From assembly GCF_020131355.1 (NCBI RefSeq), contig NZ_JAHLEL010000008.1:1-64000 (forward strand): 64,000 nt of DNA, in the 5' to 3' direction. Below the pieces are notes generated by a model. That model had not been told where the DNA came from, made no database searches, and worked only from the letters and a program-made list of their open reading frames with translations. Shown here in pieces: positions 27,204-35,503 of the stretch (position 1 is the first letter of the stretch; every line of letters begins with the position of its first letter). The position numbers were made by a program, and so were the translations under genes. The stretch comes from Pseudonocardia sp. ICBG1293 (GTDB lineage Bacteria; Actinomycetota; Actinomycetes; Mycobacteriales; Pseudonocardiaceae).

Positions 27204-27533
27204 CACGACACCCTCCTCCGGTCCGGACTCCCGTCGCCGGGCGGTCCACCCGGCCGGGGCGACCCGGCCCGTCCCGCTCCGACGTCCACCTGCGCCGACG
27301 ACCGGTGGCCTGCCGTCGGGTTCCGCCGACCGGTCAGCCGGGACGCCGGAGCGGGCAGTCCGGCCGGGACAGCTCGTGAGGACCGGTCGGCGCTCCTCCC
27401 GGCGGTGCCGGCGTTCACGGGCGACCCGCTTCCACTGGCGTCGCTGGTTCTCGGTGTCCAGCGACATCCCGATGAGCACGGCGAACCAGAGGAGGGCGAG
27501 GACTCCGCCGAGGAGGACCAGCGAGGTGGTCAT
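27204..27533 (-). other. In-frame upstream ORF encoding a membrane helix and basic tail
   Basis: An ATG at 27533 opens MTTSLVLLGGVLALLWFAVL, a good transmembrane helix, then a strongly basic stretch (RRQWKRVARERRHRREERR). It runs without a stop into the 97-residue protein downstream. It is preceded by GGGGGTGG. It could be a small membrane protein whose stop has been lost, an alternative long form of the downstream protein, or chance. Low-complexity Pro/Arg/Gly coding follows the basic region. Confidence 0.35.
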
Positions 27534-27706
27534 GGTGTGCCACCCCCGCTCCGGTGCGGCGGGGTGGGGATCTCGGAGCCGTGCGTGGTGCCGTCATGGT
27601 CGTGCATGGCGCACCCCCTCCAGCGGTGGTGACCGCTGTCCAGGACCTGGGAACCGAGTATGCGGCGCGAACGGCCATGTGCACCAGATGGAAATGCAAG
27701 ACTTCG

Positions 27707-27720
27707 TCTGCAATTGCAGA
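27707..27720. promoter_or_regulatory. Palindromic operator candidate upstream of the XRE regulator
   Basis: A perfect 14-base palindrome, TCTGCAATTGCAGA, lies about 60 bases before the regulator start in a locally AT-rich stretch. A further TGCAA copy sits 14 bases upstream at 27695-27699. It is a candidate autoregulatory site. Confidence 0.4.
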
Positions 27721-27778
27721 ACGACTACGGTGGTCCGGAGCCAGGCTCGACACGCTCGTGATCATGAGGAGGTCGGGG

Positions 27779-28636
27779 ATGACCGTGACACACGGCCCCG
27801 TCGTCATCCGCCGCCGTCTGGGCTGGGCCCTCAAACAACTACGGGTGCGACGGAAGAAGCAGCTGGGCGACATCGCGAAGCTCCTGGAGATGTCGGCATC
27901 GAAGCTCTCGCGCATCGAGACGGGCCAGGTGGAGCCCAAGTACCGCGATGTCCGGGACCTGCTGGAGATCTACGACGCCTCACCGGAATCCCGGGAACAG
28001 CTCCTGGCCTGGGCGACCGACGCGAAATCACCCGGATGGTGGCAACCGTTCAACTCGACCGTCGCCGTCGCCGACCTCGACATGTTCATCTCGCTCGAGT
28101 CCGAGTCGGCCACCGAGCTGATGTTCAGTACGCCGATCACGGGCCTGCTCCAGACCGAGGCCTACGCGCGGGACATCCTGTCCGACGCGTTCCCCGCGGC
28201 ATCGGCGGCCGAGCTCGACAGGCTGGTCGAGATCCGGATCGGCCGGCAGGCAGTGGTGGACCCCGCCCGCCGGGACGCACCACCCCTCACCCTGCACGCC
28301 GTCATGGACGAGAGTGCGCTGCACCGAGGGCGCGATCGTGCTGTCCTCCGCGAGCAGGTACGACACGTCCTGGAGCGGTCCGAGCAACCGAACATCGAGG
28401 TCCAGATCGTGCCGTTCACCGCCGGGTACACGCGAGCGGTGAGCACTTTCGCGATCTTCGAGCCTCGCGAGACCACATCGGACTGGACCGTGGTCAACGT
28501 GGAGAGCACCGGCCACGACGCCTACTTCGACACGCCGGTCGAGGTGGACACGTACCGATCGATCTGGTCGGACGTACTGCGGGGAGCGCTGTCCCCCCGG
28601 GCGAGCCGCGACCACCTCGCAGCCATCGCGGGCTGA
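27779..28636 (+). CDS. XRE-family regulator with DUF5753 ligand domain
   Basis: This encodes a 285-residue protein. An N-terminal Cro/C1-type HTH (LGDIAKLLEMSASKLSRIETGQVEP, residues about 23-47) is followed by a DUF5753 domain with GLLQTEAYARDIL, RIGRQAVVDPARR, DESALHR and VEVQIVPF-like strands. This architecture (WhiJ-like) is abundant in Streptomyces and relatives, where it is paired with small DUF397 proteins and linked to development or antibiotic control. The ATG at 27779 has AGGAGG seven bases upstream. The DUF397 partner here converges on it rather than following it. Confidence 0.93.
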   Translation: MTVTHGPVVIRRRLGWALKQLRVRRKKQLGDIAKLLEMSASKLSRIETGQVEPKYRDVRDLLEIYDASPESREQLLAWATDAKSPGWWQPFNSTVAVADLDMFISLESESATELMFSTPITGLLQTEAYARDILSDAFPAASAAELDRLVEIRIGRQAVVDPARRDAPPLTLHAVMDESALHRGRDRAVLREQVRHVLERSEQPNIEVQIVPFTAGYTRAVSTFAIFEPRETTSDWTVVNVESTGHDAYFDTPVEVDTYRSIWSDVLRGALSPRASRDHLAAIAG

Positions 28637-28640
28637 AACC

Positions 28641-28847
28641 TCAGGGATGCAGGACCTGCGAGTCGAACTCCCCCGCCTTGACGCCGGCCACGAAGGCATC
28701 CCACTCCGCCGGCGTGAAGGCGATCGGCGTGGCGGCGGTGTCCAGCGTGGAGGCGACCTCGACGCGCCCGTCGGCACTCCGCGCCACGGCGACACAGCCG
28801 CCGTCGAGGCAGAACGAGCTGGTTCGGAAGCGACTGGGCAGCGACAC
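28641..28847 (-). CDS. DUF397 domain protein
   Basis: This 68-residue protein shows the DUF397 pattern: RTSSFCLDGGCVAVARS at the start and FTPAEWDAFVAGVKAGEFD at the end. Typical members have SSxxGxxCVEVA and a FxxxEWxAFL motif. Such proteins work with XRE/DUF5753 regulators, possibly as antagonists. It lies five bases from the end of the XRE gene but on the opposite strand, unlike the usual tandem order, so the pair is expressed from separate promoters. Confidence 0.88.
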   Translation of the reverse strand: MSLPSRFRTSSFCLDGGCVAVARSADGRVEVASTLDTAATPIAFTPAEWDAFVAGVKAGEFDSQVLHP

Positions 28848-29085
28848 GACACTCTCGATTCGTCCGGTCCCACGACCCGCCGGGCATCCACACGGGTCGG
28901 ATTCGCGCCGAGGCTAGTGGGTGGTGCATCGCACGTTCCACGCACCCCGGAGACCCGATCGGGCGGATCCCACGTCCGGTGACGCGACGACGTCGCACCA
29001 CCCGCTGCGGAGCCCGGACCGATCGCTGCTCCGCCGCGGTCCCGGCAGGTCCCGACACGTGCGGGACCCGCGGACGGCGCTGGCC

Positions 29086-29119
29086 CGTCAGCGCCGTCCC
29101 GTCAGCGCCGTCCCGTCAG
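29086..29119. repeat. Tandem 14-base repeat at the end of the EamA gene
   Basis: Two perfect copies of CGTCAGCGCCGTCC (29086-29099 and 29100-29113) plus a partial third run into the stop codon of the minus-strand transporter gene. The function is unknown; replication slippage is the simplest origin. Confidence 0.8.
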
Positions 29120-30045
29120 CCCTGGGCGGCGATCTCACCCGGCGTCGTCACGACCCGGTTCTCCGCCCGCCGGATCAGCACGATGCCCCCGAGGATCAGC
29201 ACCCCACCGGCGACCTGGACCAGGGTCGGCACCTGGGCGATCAGCACCCAGGCCGCGAGCACCCCGAACATCACCTCGGACAGCCCCACGAACGACGCGA
29301 TGCGGGTATCGAGACGCCGGATCGCGATGATCCCCGTGAGGTACGGAAGGGCCGTCGCGAGCACGACGAGCATCCCGAGCAGCACCGGCCAGGGCACGTC
29401 GACGCCCGCCAGCCGGCCGCTGGACTCCCCCACCCGCCAGGGCGTGATGCCGAGCAGCCCGGTCACGGTGAGCGTCACGGCGCCGACCAGCATCGCACCG
29501 GAGATCATCAGCAACGGCGGGACGCCGCCCTCGTCACCGCCGCCGGGCAGCAGGAAGTAGACGCAGACACAGACCCCCGCACCCAGGCCCCACAGGATTC
29601 CCGTCAGGTCGACGGCCCGGCTCCCGAACGGGTCGACGACCAGCACGAGTCCGGCCAGCGAGACCAGGCAGCCGGCGAGCGTCACCGCGGCCGGGGTGCG
29701 CCGGGTACGCACCCAGGTCCAGCCGACGAGCAGGACGGGGGCGAGGAACTCCAGCAGCAGGGCGACGCCCACCGACAGGTGCTGCAGCGCCTGGAAGAAG
29801 CACAGCTGCACACCGGCGACGGCGGCCAGGCCGTAGAGCAGGACCTTGCGGGCGTTCGGCGCGCTGAGCGGGTACCGGCGGAGCATCACGACCGTCACCG
29901 GGAGCAGCAGGACGGCGGCGCCCGCGATCCGCAGCAGGGTCGTCAGCCCGGGTGACCAGCCCGCCTCCAGGAACGCCGCACCGAGCGGTCCGGAGAAGCC
30001 GTAGGCGGCGGCCGAGACCAGCGCCCACACCAGCCCGCGGACCAT
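29116..30045 (-). CDS. EamA (DMT) family transporter
   Basis: This encodes a 309-residue membrane protein with ten helices in two EamA repeats. The first has AAAYGFSGPLGAAFLEAG and LEFLAPVLLVGW near the end of the repeat; the second has LVVLATALPYLTGIIAIRRLD and GLSEVMFGVLAAWVLI. Members export amino acids or other small metabolites. It is divergent from a CGNR-type regulator, a pairing often found in Actinobacteria. I give the ATG at 30045; an ATG at 30075 lies about nine bases after a TACTGT box on this strand and could be a leaderless start. Confidence 0.9.
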   Translation of the reverse strand: MVRGLVWALVSAAAYGFSGPLGAAFLEAGWSPGLTTLLRIAGAAVLLLPVTVVMLRRYPLSAPNARKVLLYGLAAVAGVQLCFFQALQHLSVGVALLLEFLAPVLLVGWTWVRTRRTPAAVTLAGCLVSLAGLVLVVDPFGSRAVDLTGILWGLGAGVCVCVYFLLPGGGDEGGVPPLLMISGAMLVGAVTLTVTGLLGITPWRVGESSGRLAGVDVPWPVLLGMLVVLATALPYLTGIIAIRRLDTRIASFVGLSEVMFGVLAAWVLIAQVPTLVQVAGGVLILGGIVLIRRAENRVVTTPGEIAAQG

Positions 30046-30074
30046 GTGATCCCGTGTCACGACCGAAGCACCCA

Positions 30075-30090
30075 TAGACTGCTGACAGTA
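30075..30090. promoter_or_regulatory. Overlapping divergent promoter elements with small inverted repeat
   Basis: A TAGACT box (30075-30080) faces the CGNR gene and a TACTGT box (30090-30085 on the minus strand) faces the transporter. They share the inverted repeat ACTG-CTGA-CAGT at 30078-30089. Binding here would affect both genes; the CGNR protein is the obvious candidate. Confidence 0.35.
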
Positions 30091-30100
30091 GGAACCGACC

Positions 30101-30682
30101 ATGTCAGGGGTCAACATGGAATTCGCCCATGACACCCAGGTGCTGCTCGCGGCGGCCGCGGCGCTGGTGAACACCCGCCGGGCCGAGCCGGACCCGCTCG
30201 ACGACGTGCCCGGCTTCGCCGGGTGGCTGGCCGGGCAGCCGTACTCCGGGCGCCGGTCCGGCTCCGACGACGAGCGCCGGGCGGTCCGCGCGCTGCGGGA
30301 ACGGCTGGCCGGGCTCTGGCCCGCCCCCGACGGCGACGGTCCGGACCGCGACGGCACCGTCGCGCTCGTCAACACCCTCCTCGCCGAGACCGACGCCCGT
30401 CCGCACCTGGCGCGCCACGACGGCTGGGACTGGCACCTGCACGTCACCCCGCAGGACGCGCCGCTGGCGGACCGGATGGGCGCGGAGATCGCGATGTCGG
30501 TCGTCGACCTGGTGCGCGGCGACGACCTGTCCCGGCTGCGCCGCTGCGCTGCCGACGACTGCGACGCCGTGCTCGTCGACCTGTCCCGCAACCGGTCCAA
30601 GCGGTTCTGCGACACCGGCAACTGCGCGAACCGGGCGCACGTCGCCGCCTACCGCGCCCGCCGCGCCACCCGCACGTCGTAA
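30101..30682 (+). CDS. ABATE/CGNR zinc-finger family regulator
   Basis: This encodes a 193-residue protein. The N-terminal part fits the ABATE domain, a putative stress-induced ligand-binding region with LVNTRRAEPDPLDD. The C-terminal part is a CGNR zinc finger: RRCAADDCDAVLVDLSRN then RFCDTGNCANRAHVAAYR, supplying four cysteines. These are presumed transcription factors. Divergence from an EamA exporter, with a shared promoter region, suggests it controls that transporter. The ATG at 30101 is preceded by AGGAACCGACC. Confidence 0.9.
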   Translation: MSGVNMEFAHDTQVLLAAAAALVNTRRAEPDPLDDVPGFAGWLAGQPYSGRRSGSDDERRAVRALRERLAGLWPAPDGDGPDRDGTVALVNTLLAETDARPHLARHDGWDWHLHVTPQDAPLADRMGAEIAMSVVDLVRGDDLSRLRRCAADDCDAVLVDLSRNRSKRFCDTGNCANRAHVAAYRARRATRTS

Positions 30683-30694
30683 CGCCCCCGCCCT

Positions 30695-30747
30695 CGCACG
30701 AGCGGGCCGTTCGTACGAAAGGTTCGTACGAACAGCCCGCTCGTGCG
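30695..30747. terminator. Long near-perfect hairpin between convergent genes
   Basis: Arms of 25 bases (30695-30719 and 30723-30747) match with one mismatch around a 3-base loop. Each inner arm end is itself the 10-base palindrome TTCGTACGAA. On the minus-strand transcript the single mismatch becomes a G-U pair. It lies between the stops of the CGNR and hydrolase genes and probably serves as a bidirectional terminator. Its nested structure also resembles a dispersed palindromic repeat. Confidence 0.75.
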
Positions 30748-30799
30748 ACCGGGAGGGGCGAGGGCGAGGGGGGCGAGGAGGGGTGAGGGGGCGGGCGAG

Positions 30800-31570
30800 T
30801 CAGGTCAGGGGCGCCAGGTGCTCGGCGAGCAGGGCGTTCACCTCGTCGGGACGCTCGTAGTTCAGCAGGTGCGCCGAGTCGGGGACCTCGGCGTAGCGGG
30901 CACCGGGGATCGCGTCGGCGATCTCGTGCAGCGACGACGGCGGCGTCGCCGGGTCGTCCGCCCCCGCCACGACGAGGGCCGGCACCGACACCGTGCCCAG
31001 CTCGGCGCGGATGTCGAAGGCGCCGATGGCGGTGCAGCAGGCCGCGTAGCTCTCGTCGTCGGTGGCGCGCAGCATGTCCAGCAGCCGCTGCTCACCGGCC
31101 GGGTCGCGCTGCGCCCAGGTCTCGACGTACCAGGTCCCGGGCCGGGAGCCGACCATCGCGGCCGTGCCGTCGGCCCGCACGGTCGCCGCGCGCTGCGGCC
31201 ACGAGTCCGGGTTCGGGAAGCGCGCCGCCGTCGCCAGGACCGCGATGCTGCGCACCCGCTCCCCACCGTGCACGCCGAGCCACTGGCCGATCGCCCCGCC
31301 GATCGAGACGCCGGCGTAGTGGAAGTCCCCGATCCCGGCGGCGTCGGCGGCGGCGAGCGCGCCTCGGCCGAGCTCGGAGATCGTGAGGTCACCGGTGGCC
31401 GGCGCCGAGTCGCCGTGGCCGGGCAGGTCGAACCGGACGCAGCGGAAGCGGTCGGACAGGGCCGCCACCTGGGCGTCGAACAGGTGCAGGTCGGTCCCCA
31501 GCGACGGGCCGAACAGCACGGCCGGTGCGTCGGCCGGACCGTCCACGACGTGGTGCAGATCGAGTGCCAT
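30800..31570 (-). CDS. Alpha/beta hydrolase (3-oxoadipate enol-lactonase-like)
   Basis: This encodes a 256-residue hydrolase beginning MALDLHHVVDGP. The oxyanion region is LFGPSLGTDLHLFD and the nucleophile elbow is YAGVSIGGAIGQ (Ser near residue 94). The acid lies in VVAGADDPATPP and the catalytic His in PDSAHLLNYERPDEV. The overall pattern is closest to PcaD/BioH-type lactonases. No other beta-ketoadipate genes are nearby, so the natural substrate is open. The ATG at 31570 was chosen because the family starts here; the upstream frame is low complexity. It is divergent from an aldehyde dehydrogenase. Confidence 0.82.
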   Translation of the reverse strand: MALDLHHVVDGPADAPAVLFGPSLGTDLHLFDAQVAALSDRFRCVRFDLPGHGDSAPATGDLTISELGRGALAAADAAGIGDFHYAGVSIGGAIGQWLGVHGGERVRSIAVLATAARFPNPDSWPQRAATVRADGTAAMVGSRPGTWYVETWAQRDPAGEQRLLDMLRATDDESYAACCTAIGAFDIRAELGTVSVPALVVAGADDPATPPSSLHEIADAIPGARYAEVPDSAHLLNYERPDEVNALLAEHLAPLT

Positions 31571-31665
31571 GCGCCCATCCTGCACCGGCTGCGGATCGGG
31601 GCCGGGATTCGTAGGGTCACCGGGTGGGACGTGCGTCACCGGAGCCGCAGCAGAGAGGACCGTCC

Positions 31666-33141
31666 ATGGCCGAGCTCGAGACCTTCAGGATGCTGATCGG
31701 CGGGGAGCCGGTGGACGCGGCGTCCGGCCGGACCTTCGAGACGCAGAACCCGTTCACCGGCCGGGCCTGGGCGACGGTGCCGGACTGCGGCCCCGACGAC
31801 GTCGACGCCGCCGTCGCCGCCGCCCGCACCGCGCTCGACGGCGAGTGGGGCGCGATGACCCCGTTCGCCCGCGCCGCCTGCCTGCGCCGGCTGGGCGACC
31901 TGATCACCGAGAACGCCGAGGCCCTGGCCCGGACCGAGGTCGACGACTCCGGGAAGCTGTACCGGGAGATGATCGGCCAGCTCAACGGGCTCGGCGGCTG
32001 GTACCACTACTACGCCGGGATCGCCCCGACCATCGAGGGCCGCCAGATCCCGGCACCGAACCCGAACTACCTGGTCTACACGCGCAAGGAGCCGGTCGGC
32101 GTCGTCGCGGCGATCACGCCGTGGAACTCGCCGCTGCTGCTGATGACCTGGAAGGTCGCGCCCGCGCTGGCCGCGGGCTGCACGATCGTCGTGAAGCCGT
32201 CGGAGCACTCGCCCGCCTCGACGCTGAAGTGGGCCGAGCTGATCGAGCAGGCCGGGATCCCGGCCGGGGTGGTCAACGTCGTCAGCACGAACGACCGGGA
32301 CACCGCCGCGCACCTGGCCGGGCACCCGGGCGTCGACAAGGTCGCGTTCACCGGCTCCACCGCGACCGGTCGGTCGATCGCGAAGGCGGCCGCTGCGAAC
32401 CTGAACAAGGTCACCCTGGAGCTGGGCGGCAAGTCCCCGCAGGTCGTCTTCCCCGACGCCGACCTGGAATCGGCCGCGAACGGGATCATCGCCGGCGTGT
32501 TCGCCGCGACCGGCCAGACCTGCATGGCGGGGTCGCGGCTGATCGTGCACGCCGACGTCCACGACGAGCTCGTCCGGCTCATCGCCGAGCGCGCGGCGAC
32601 GATCACGCTCGGCGACCCGAACGCCGAGGACACCGAGATGGGCCCCGTCGCGAACGGGCCGCAGTACGAGAAGGTCCTCGGCTACCTGGAGACGGCGAAG
32701 GCCGAGGGCAACACCGTCGCCCACGGCGGGGCCGCGGAGTCCGGCCTCGGCGGCTACTTCGTGCAGCCCACGGTGATCACCGGGGTGACCCCGGAGTCCA
32801 CCGTGTACCGGGAGGAGGTGTTCGGCCCGGTGCTCGCGGCGCTGACCTTCACCGACGAGGACGAGGCCGTGACGCTCGCCAACGACACCCCGTACGGCCT
32901 GGCCGGTGCGGTGTGGACCAAGGACGTGCACCGCGCACACCGCGTCGCCGGGCGGATCAGGGCGGGCACGGTGTGGATCAACGCCTACCGGGTCGTCGCG
33001 CCGAGCGTCCCGTTCGGTGGGTTCGGGCAGTCCGGGCTCGGCCGGGAGAACGGCGTCGCGGCCGTCGAGGAGTACCTGGAGAACAAGTCGGTGTGGGTGG
33101 AGCTGTCCGGCGGCACCCGCGACCCGTTCACCCTCGGCTGA
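31666..33141 (+). CDS. Aldehyde dehydrogenase family protein
   Basis: This encodes a 491-residue NAD(P)+-dependent aldehyde dehydrogenase. It has ITPWNSPLLLMTWKVAPAL and the cofactor segment VVKPSEHSPAS. The catalytic glutamate lies in LELGGKSPQVVF, and the nucleophilic cysteine in FAATGQTCMAGSRL. The motif EEVFGPVLAALTF and the C-terminal PFGGFGQSGLGRE complete the family pattern. It oxidises an unidentified aldehyde to a carboxylate in the cytosol. The ATG at 31666 follows GAGAGGACCGTCC. A TAGGGT box at 31612-31617 may be its -10 element. Confidence 0.94.
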   Translation: MAELETFRMLIGGEPVDAASGRTFETQNPFTGRAWATVPDCGPDDVDAAVAAARTALDGEWGAMTPFARAACLRRLGDLITENAEALARTEVDDSGKLYREMIGQLNGLGGWYHYYAGIAPTIEGRQIPAPNPNYLVYTRKEPVGVVAAITPWNSPLLLMTWKVAPALAAGCTIVVKPSEHSPASTLKWAELIEQAGIPAGVVNVVSTNDRDTAAHLAGHPGVDKVAFTGSTATGRSIAKAAAANLNKVTLELGGKSPQVVFPDADLESAANGIIAGVFAATGQTCMAGSRLIVHADVHDELVRLIAERAATITLGDPNAEDTEMGPVANGPQYEKVLGYLETAKAEGNTVAHGGAAESGLGGYFVQPTVITGVTPESTVYREEVFGPVLAALTFTDEDEAVTLANDTPYGLAGAVWTKDVHRAHRVAGRIRAGTVWINAYRVVAPSVPFGGFGQSGLGRENGVAAVEEYLENKSVWVELSGGTRDPFTLG

Positions 33142-33265
33142 GGCGGTCGGGGTCCGGGGTCTCCTCCCAGCCGAGCCGATCGGTCCAGCTCTCGCCCCGC
33201 TCCGCGCGCCGTGGGGCGGGGACGCGGGCGGCCGGGGTGTCGGTACGGGTCTCGGACGTGTCCAC
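33128..33265 (-). CDS. Possible small protein, 45 residues
   Basis: A GTG at 33265 opens a short frame, MDTSETRTDTPAARVPAP followed by an acidic tail containing ESWTDRLGWEETPD. The composition is more protein-like than the surrounding frames, and GGAAGG lies just upstream. It overlaps the end of the aldehyde dehydrogenase by 14 bases in the opposite direction. I do not recognise it, and it may be chance. Confidence 0.3.
   Translation of the reverse strand: MDTSETRTDTPAARVPAPRRAERGESWTDRLGWEETPDPDRLSRG
33133..33175 (+). terminator. Weak hairpin at the end of the aldehyde dehydrogenase gene
   Basis: CTCGGCTG (33133-33140) pairs with CAGCCGAG (33168-33175) across a 27-base loop spanning the stop codon. 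The stem is short, so termination here is tentative. Confidence 0.3.
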
Positions 33266-33685
33266 GGGGGCCTTCCGTCGGCGGTGTGCACCACCGTGCC
33301 CGGGGTCGAGGTCCCGGGCACGGCGGTCCTCCGGCACCGCGGCCAGGACGCGCGGGTCCGGCGACGGGGAGCGTCGCCGGATCCGGCGGCATGTCGCGCG
33401 GCGCGGAAGTCGGGGGAGCGACCACGGAACCGGTGCGGACCGCACGTTACGGACCGGTGGGCGCCGCTTCTCCCGAGCTGAGACCCCGACCGGTGGACGG
33501 ACCGGCGAACGCGACGGGCGGGAATGCGTTCGGCCGTCCGGGCCAGCCGGGCCCCTCGTTCGCCCGCGGGGCTCTCAGCGGGCGGCCCGCTCTCCCGGGC
33601 GAACGTGCGGGCAGAGCTCCCGACCCCCGGCGAGCACGACACGGTGCGGGTCCGCGGGACCGGCCCCGGTCCCGCGGGGTGCCGG
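33142..33685. other. Intergenic region between converging units
   Basis: This 544-base stretch separates the aldehyde dehydrogenase from the Rieske operon. Apart from the possible 45-residue frame at its left end and the strong hairpin at 33652-33677, I see no convincing gene, repeat or promoter. The open frames here are Arg/Pro-rich artefacts of high GC. Confidence 0.6.
33652..33677 (-). terminator. Strong hairpin ending the Rieske operon
   Basis: Perfect 12-base arms CCGCGGGACCGG (33652-33663) and CCGGTCCCGCGG (33666-33677) with a two-base loop lie nine bases past the stop of the Rieske gene. It is well placed to terminate the six-gene minus-strand operon. Confidence 0.7.
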
Positions 33686-34144
33686 TCAGGCCGGCACGAT
33701 CCGCCCACCCTCGACCCGCACCGGGCGCGAGGTGAGCGGGGCCGTCGCGGGGCCGTCGAGCGGGGCCCCGTCGGAGACGGCGAACAGGCTGCCGTGGCAG
33801 GGACAGGAGATCCCGGCCCGGGAGACCTGGTCGACGAGACAGCCCTGGTGCGGGCAGGTCGCGTCGAACGCCAGGACGGTGTCCGCGTCCGGGCGGGTCA
33901 CGACGATCCTCTGTTCGGCGAAGACCCGGCCGCCGCCGACCGGGACGTCGTCGACGGCGGCGATGCCGGCCGGCGCCGCGGCGGCGCTGCTGCCCGGGGC
34001 GGCCGCCGACGGGGCGGGGGTCGTCGGCGCGGGCGCGGCGGGTGCCGTGTCGCGCGGGGTTCCGTAGGTGGCGCAGCCCGCGGCGCAGCAGGCCACGGCA
34101 GCACCGGCGCCGGCGAGGAGCCGGCGGCGCGGGATCGGGGACAC
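33686..34144 (-). CDS. Rieske (2Fe-2S) protein, exported
   Basis: This 152-residue protein starts with a twin-arginine-like leader (PRRRLLAGAGAAVACCAAGC) whose Cys24 may be lipidated. A 35-residue Ala/Pro linker precedes the Rieske domain. Cluster ligands are seen in CPHQGC (Cys97, His99) and CPCHGS (Cys114, His117). Cys102 and Cys116 can form the disulfide typical of high-potential Rieske centres, and Ser119 follows. It should carry one electron outside the membrane. It is the last gene of a minus-strand operon and lies just downstream of the DUF6529 membrane protein, a likely redox partner. Confidence 0.93.
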   Translation of the reverse strand: MSPIPRRRLLAGAGAAVACCAAGCATYGTPRDTAPAAPAPTTPAPSAAAPGSSAAAAPAGIAAVDDVPVGGGRVFAEQRIVVTRPDADTVLAFDATCPHQGCLVDQVSRAGISCPCHGSLFAVSDGAPLDGPATAPLTSRPVRVEGGRIVPA

Positions 34145-34178
34145 GGGGGACCTCCGGGGACGGTGGGGCGGTCGGGGA

Positions 34179-35503
34179 TCAGAACGACAGGCCGTGGCCG
34201 GCGAAGAACCACAGCGCCGAGGTCAGCCAGACCCCGGCGAGGACGGCGAGCAGTAGACCGCCCGCGACCGCGAGCAGCCATCCCGGAACGCCGGGGCGGC
34301 GCAGGAGCAGCATCTTCGTGACGAACGCGCCGTAGAACAGGCAGCCGAGCGCGGAGTGGAGCAGCGCCGACGTCGTCGCGCCGGACCAGCCGAACGCGTA
34401 GAGGCACTGCACGGCGACCGGCACGGTCACCAGCACCGCGGCCCGGCCCGACCAGCGGTGCGCGACCGCGGTGACCGGGTCGGCGTAGCCGCGCACCATC
34501 ATCCGGCCGGTGACGCCCTGGACGACCGCGAGGACCAGGGCGGCCGAGCCGAGCCACGCCTTGGCCGCGGCGCCGCTGGAGAAGCCGGCGAGGTTGACCG
34601 CGACGCCGGTGCCGACGTGCTGGCGGGCCCAGACGCCGAGCGCGACCGCGACCAGCGACCCGACGACGACCGGGATCGCGACGACCCGCCACGACAGGCC
34701 CTCCGCCGGGACGGCGGCCTCGGAGCCCCGGTCGGTGTCCGGGCGGCGACGGGCGCGCGCCGGGTGGGGTGCCGTCGCACGGGACCGGCGACGGCCGGGG
34801 CCGCGCCGCTCGGGCCTGCGGCCCGGGGCGTCGTCCCCGTCGGCCCGGTCGCGGACGGCGGGGCGTGCGGGGCGCTCCCGGTACGCGGCGGCCGGGTCCT
34901 CGGCCGGGGTGCCGGTGCCGACGTCGGCACCGGCGTCGGCGGGGTCGCCCGTCCGGTCGTAGCGGCCGGGTTCGGCGTAGCCGGCCAGCGGTTCGTAGGA
35001 GTCGGGGTGACCGGCCGAGCCTGCCGGTCGGCCGTGACGGTCGGCGTCGTCGGACCGGTGCAGCCGGTCCGCACCGGCGCGCCGGGGGCCGCCGGGGGTG
35101 CTCCCGGCCCAGGCGGTGTCGTCGGCGCCGGCGGACCATCCGGACGGCGGGACGTCACCGGCGGCCCGGCGCGGGCGGCCGGGACGCGCGGCCCCGGCGT
35201 CCCGCGCCGGGCGGCGCGGCGTGGTGACCCCGTGGGCGCCCGAACCGCCGCCCGGGGGCGGGGTGAGCGGGCCGGTCGGGGTGAACAGATCCCTCGCCAC
35301 GGCGGCACGGCGACGGTCGGCGGTGCCCGCCCACCGGTCCGCGCCGCCGTCGGGGTCGTGGTCGGGTGCCCACGACGGCTCCGGGACGGCGACCCAGCCG
35401 CCGCTGTGCTCGGGGCCGCGGGGGGCCGGATGTCCGCGGAGACCGGGGCGAACCCGACCGGGTCGGTGAGGTCGCGGTCCGCGTGCCGCGCGCGGGGGGA
35501 CAT
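34179..35503 (-). CDS. DUF6529 family membrane protein (frame break near 35420-35425)
   Basis: The C-terminal 190 residues show five helices and the DUF6529 pattern: AAAKAWLGSAALVLAVVQGV, AHRWSGRAAVLVTVPVAVQ, YAFGWSG, LLHSALGCLFYGAFVTKMLL and WLTSALWFFAGHG. Conserved histidines in two helices suggest haem b binding, as in cytochrome b561-like folds. The N-terminal 250 residues are hydrophilic. The natural start is probably the ATG at 35503, which overlaps the upstream stop (TGATG). Its frame (MSPRARHADRDLTD) must shift once, in a run of six G at 35420-35425, to reach the membrane domain; one extra base would give 441 residues. An ATG at 35513 in the membrane-domain frame gives a less natural N-terminus. 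Confidence 0.7.
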
